NCBI GenBank assembly: GCA_003559065.1
Contig: PWMZ01000036.1
Location: 1 to 13,262, forward strand
Length of the DNA: 13,262 nucleotides
DNA from: Candidatus Nealsoniibacteriota bacterium
GTDB taxonomy: Bacteria > Patescibacteriota > Minisyncoccia > Minisyncoccales > GWA2-38-27
Direction of reading: 5' to 3'
Positions 13,260 to 13,262 of the stretch are shown piece after piece. Every line of letters starts with the position of its first letter. The first letter of the stretch is position 1. The notes under the pieces were generated by a model. It did not search any database. It was not told the origin of the DNA and saw nothing but the letters and a program-made list of their open reading frames with translations. Made by a program: the position numbers and the translations under genes.

Positions 13260-13262
13260 AAC

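Noticed and set aside
1..13262. Defence system, mobile element, CRISPR array or phage cargo
   Set aside because: Both strands are filled with recognisable core genes, there are no long repeats or transposase-like frames, and no gap exceeds about 62 bases. Long frames opposite pheS, nrdD, ftsZ, ftsA, yqeY, hisS and mfd are shadows of these genes.

Overview
The window is an A+T-rich, very densely packed stretch of bacterial core genome. The most likely source is a Patescibacteria/CPR-type bacterium (Parcubacteria-like). This is inferred from gene compactness (no gap over about 62 bases), several shortened housekeeping proteins (FtsZ, Mfd, YbeY), an anaerobic class III ribonucleotide reductase as the RNR seen here, almost no Shine-Dalgarno sites, and a tRNA without encoded CCA. 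No rRNA or other taxonomic marker confirms it. The code is standard bacterial: TAA, TAG and TGA each end several complete genes.

Bases 1-8558 are transcribed leftward. An eight-gene run reads lepB > hisS > HIT > rpsU > yqeY > ybeY > ftsA > ftsZ. Its genes overlap by 4-10 bases or are 1-3 bases apart, and one promoter lies in front of lepB. It joins protein export, tRNA charging, ribosome maturation and cell division. Next come nrdD-nrdG (anaerobic dNTP synthesis) with their own promoter, then the 5' part of pheS (cut by the window edge), also with its own promoter.

Bases 8621-13262 are transcribed rightward: pth > mfd > topA > tRNA-Leu(CAA), followed by a strong promoter pointing out of the window. 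The 62-base gap between lepB and pth carries two divergent promoters whose -35 elements overlap.

Four points stand out. (1) topA has an in-frame TAA exactly where the family has the conserved Ser of GLSAGRVQS, while the rest of the gene is intact. (2) Four promoters place a -10 hexamer exactly six bases before an ATG, which predicts leaderless mRNAs. (3) Mfd is a 643-residue minimal form lacking the UvrA-binding domain and the C-terminal domain D7. (4) FtsZ ends at its globular core, without the linker and tail that normally bind FtsA, although it sits directly after ftsA. I see no mobile element, CRISPR array, phage gene or defence system. The interest lies in reduced or recoded versions of core machinery.
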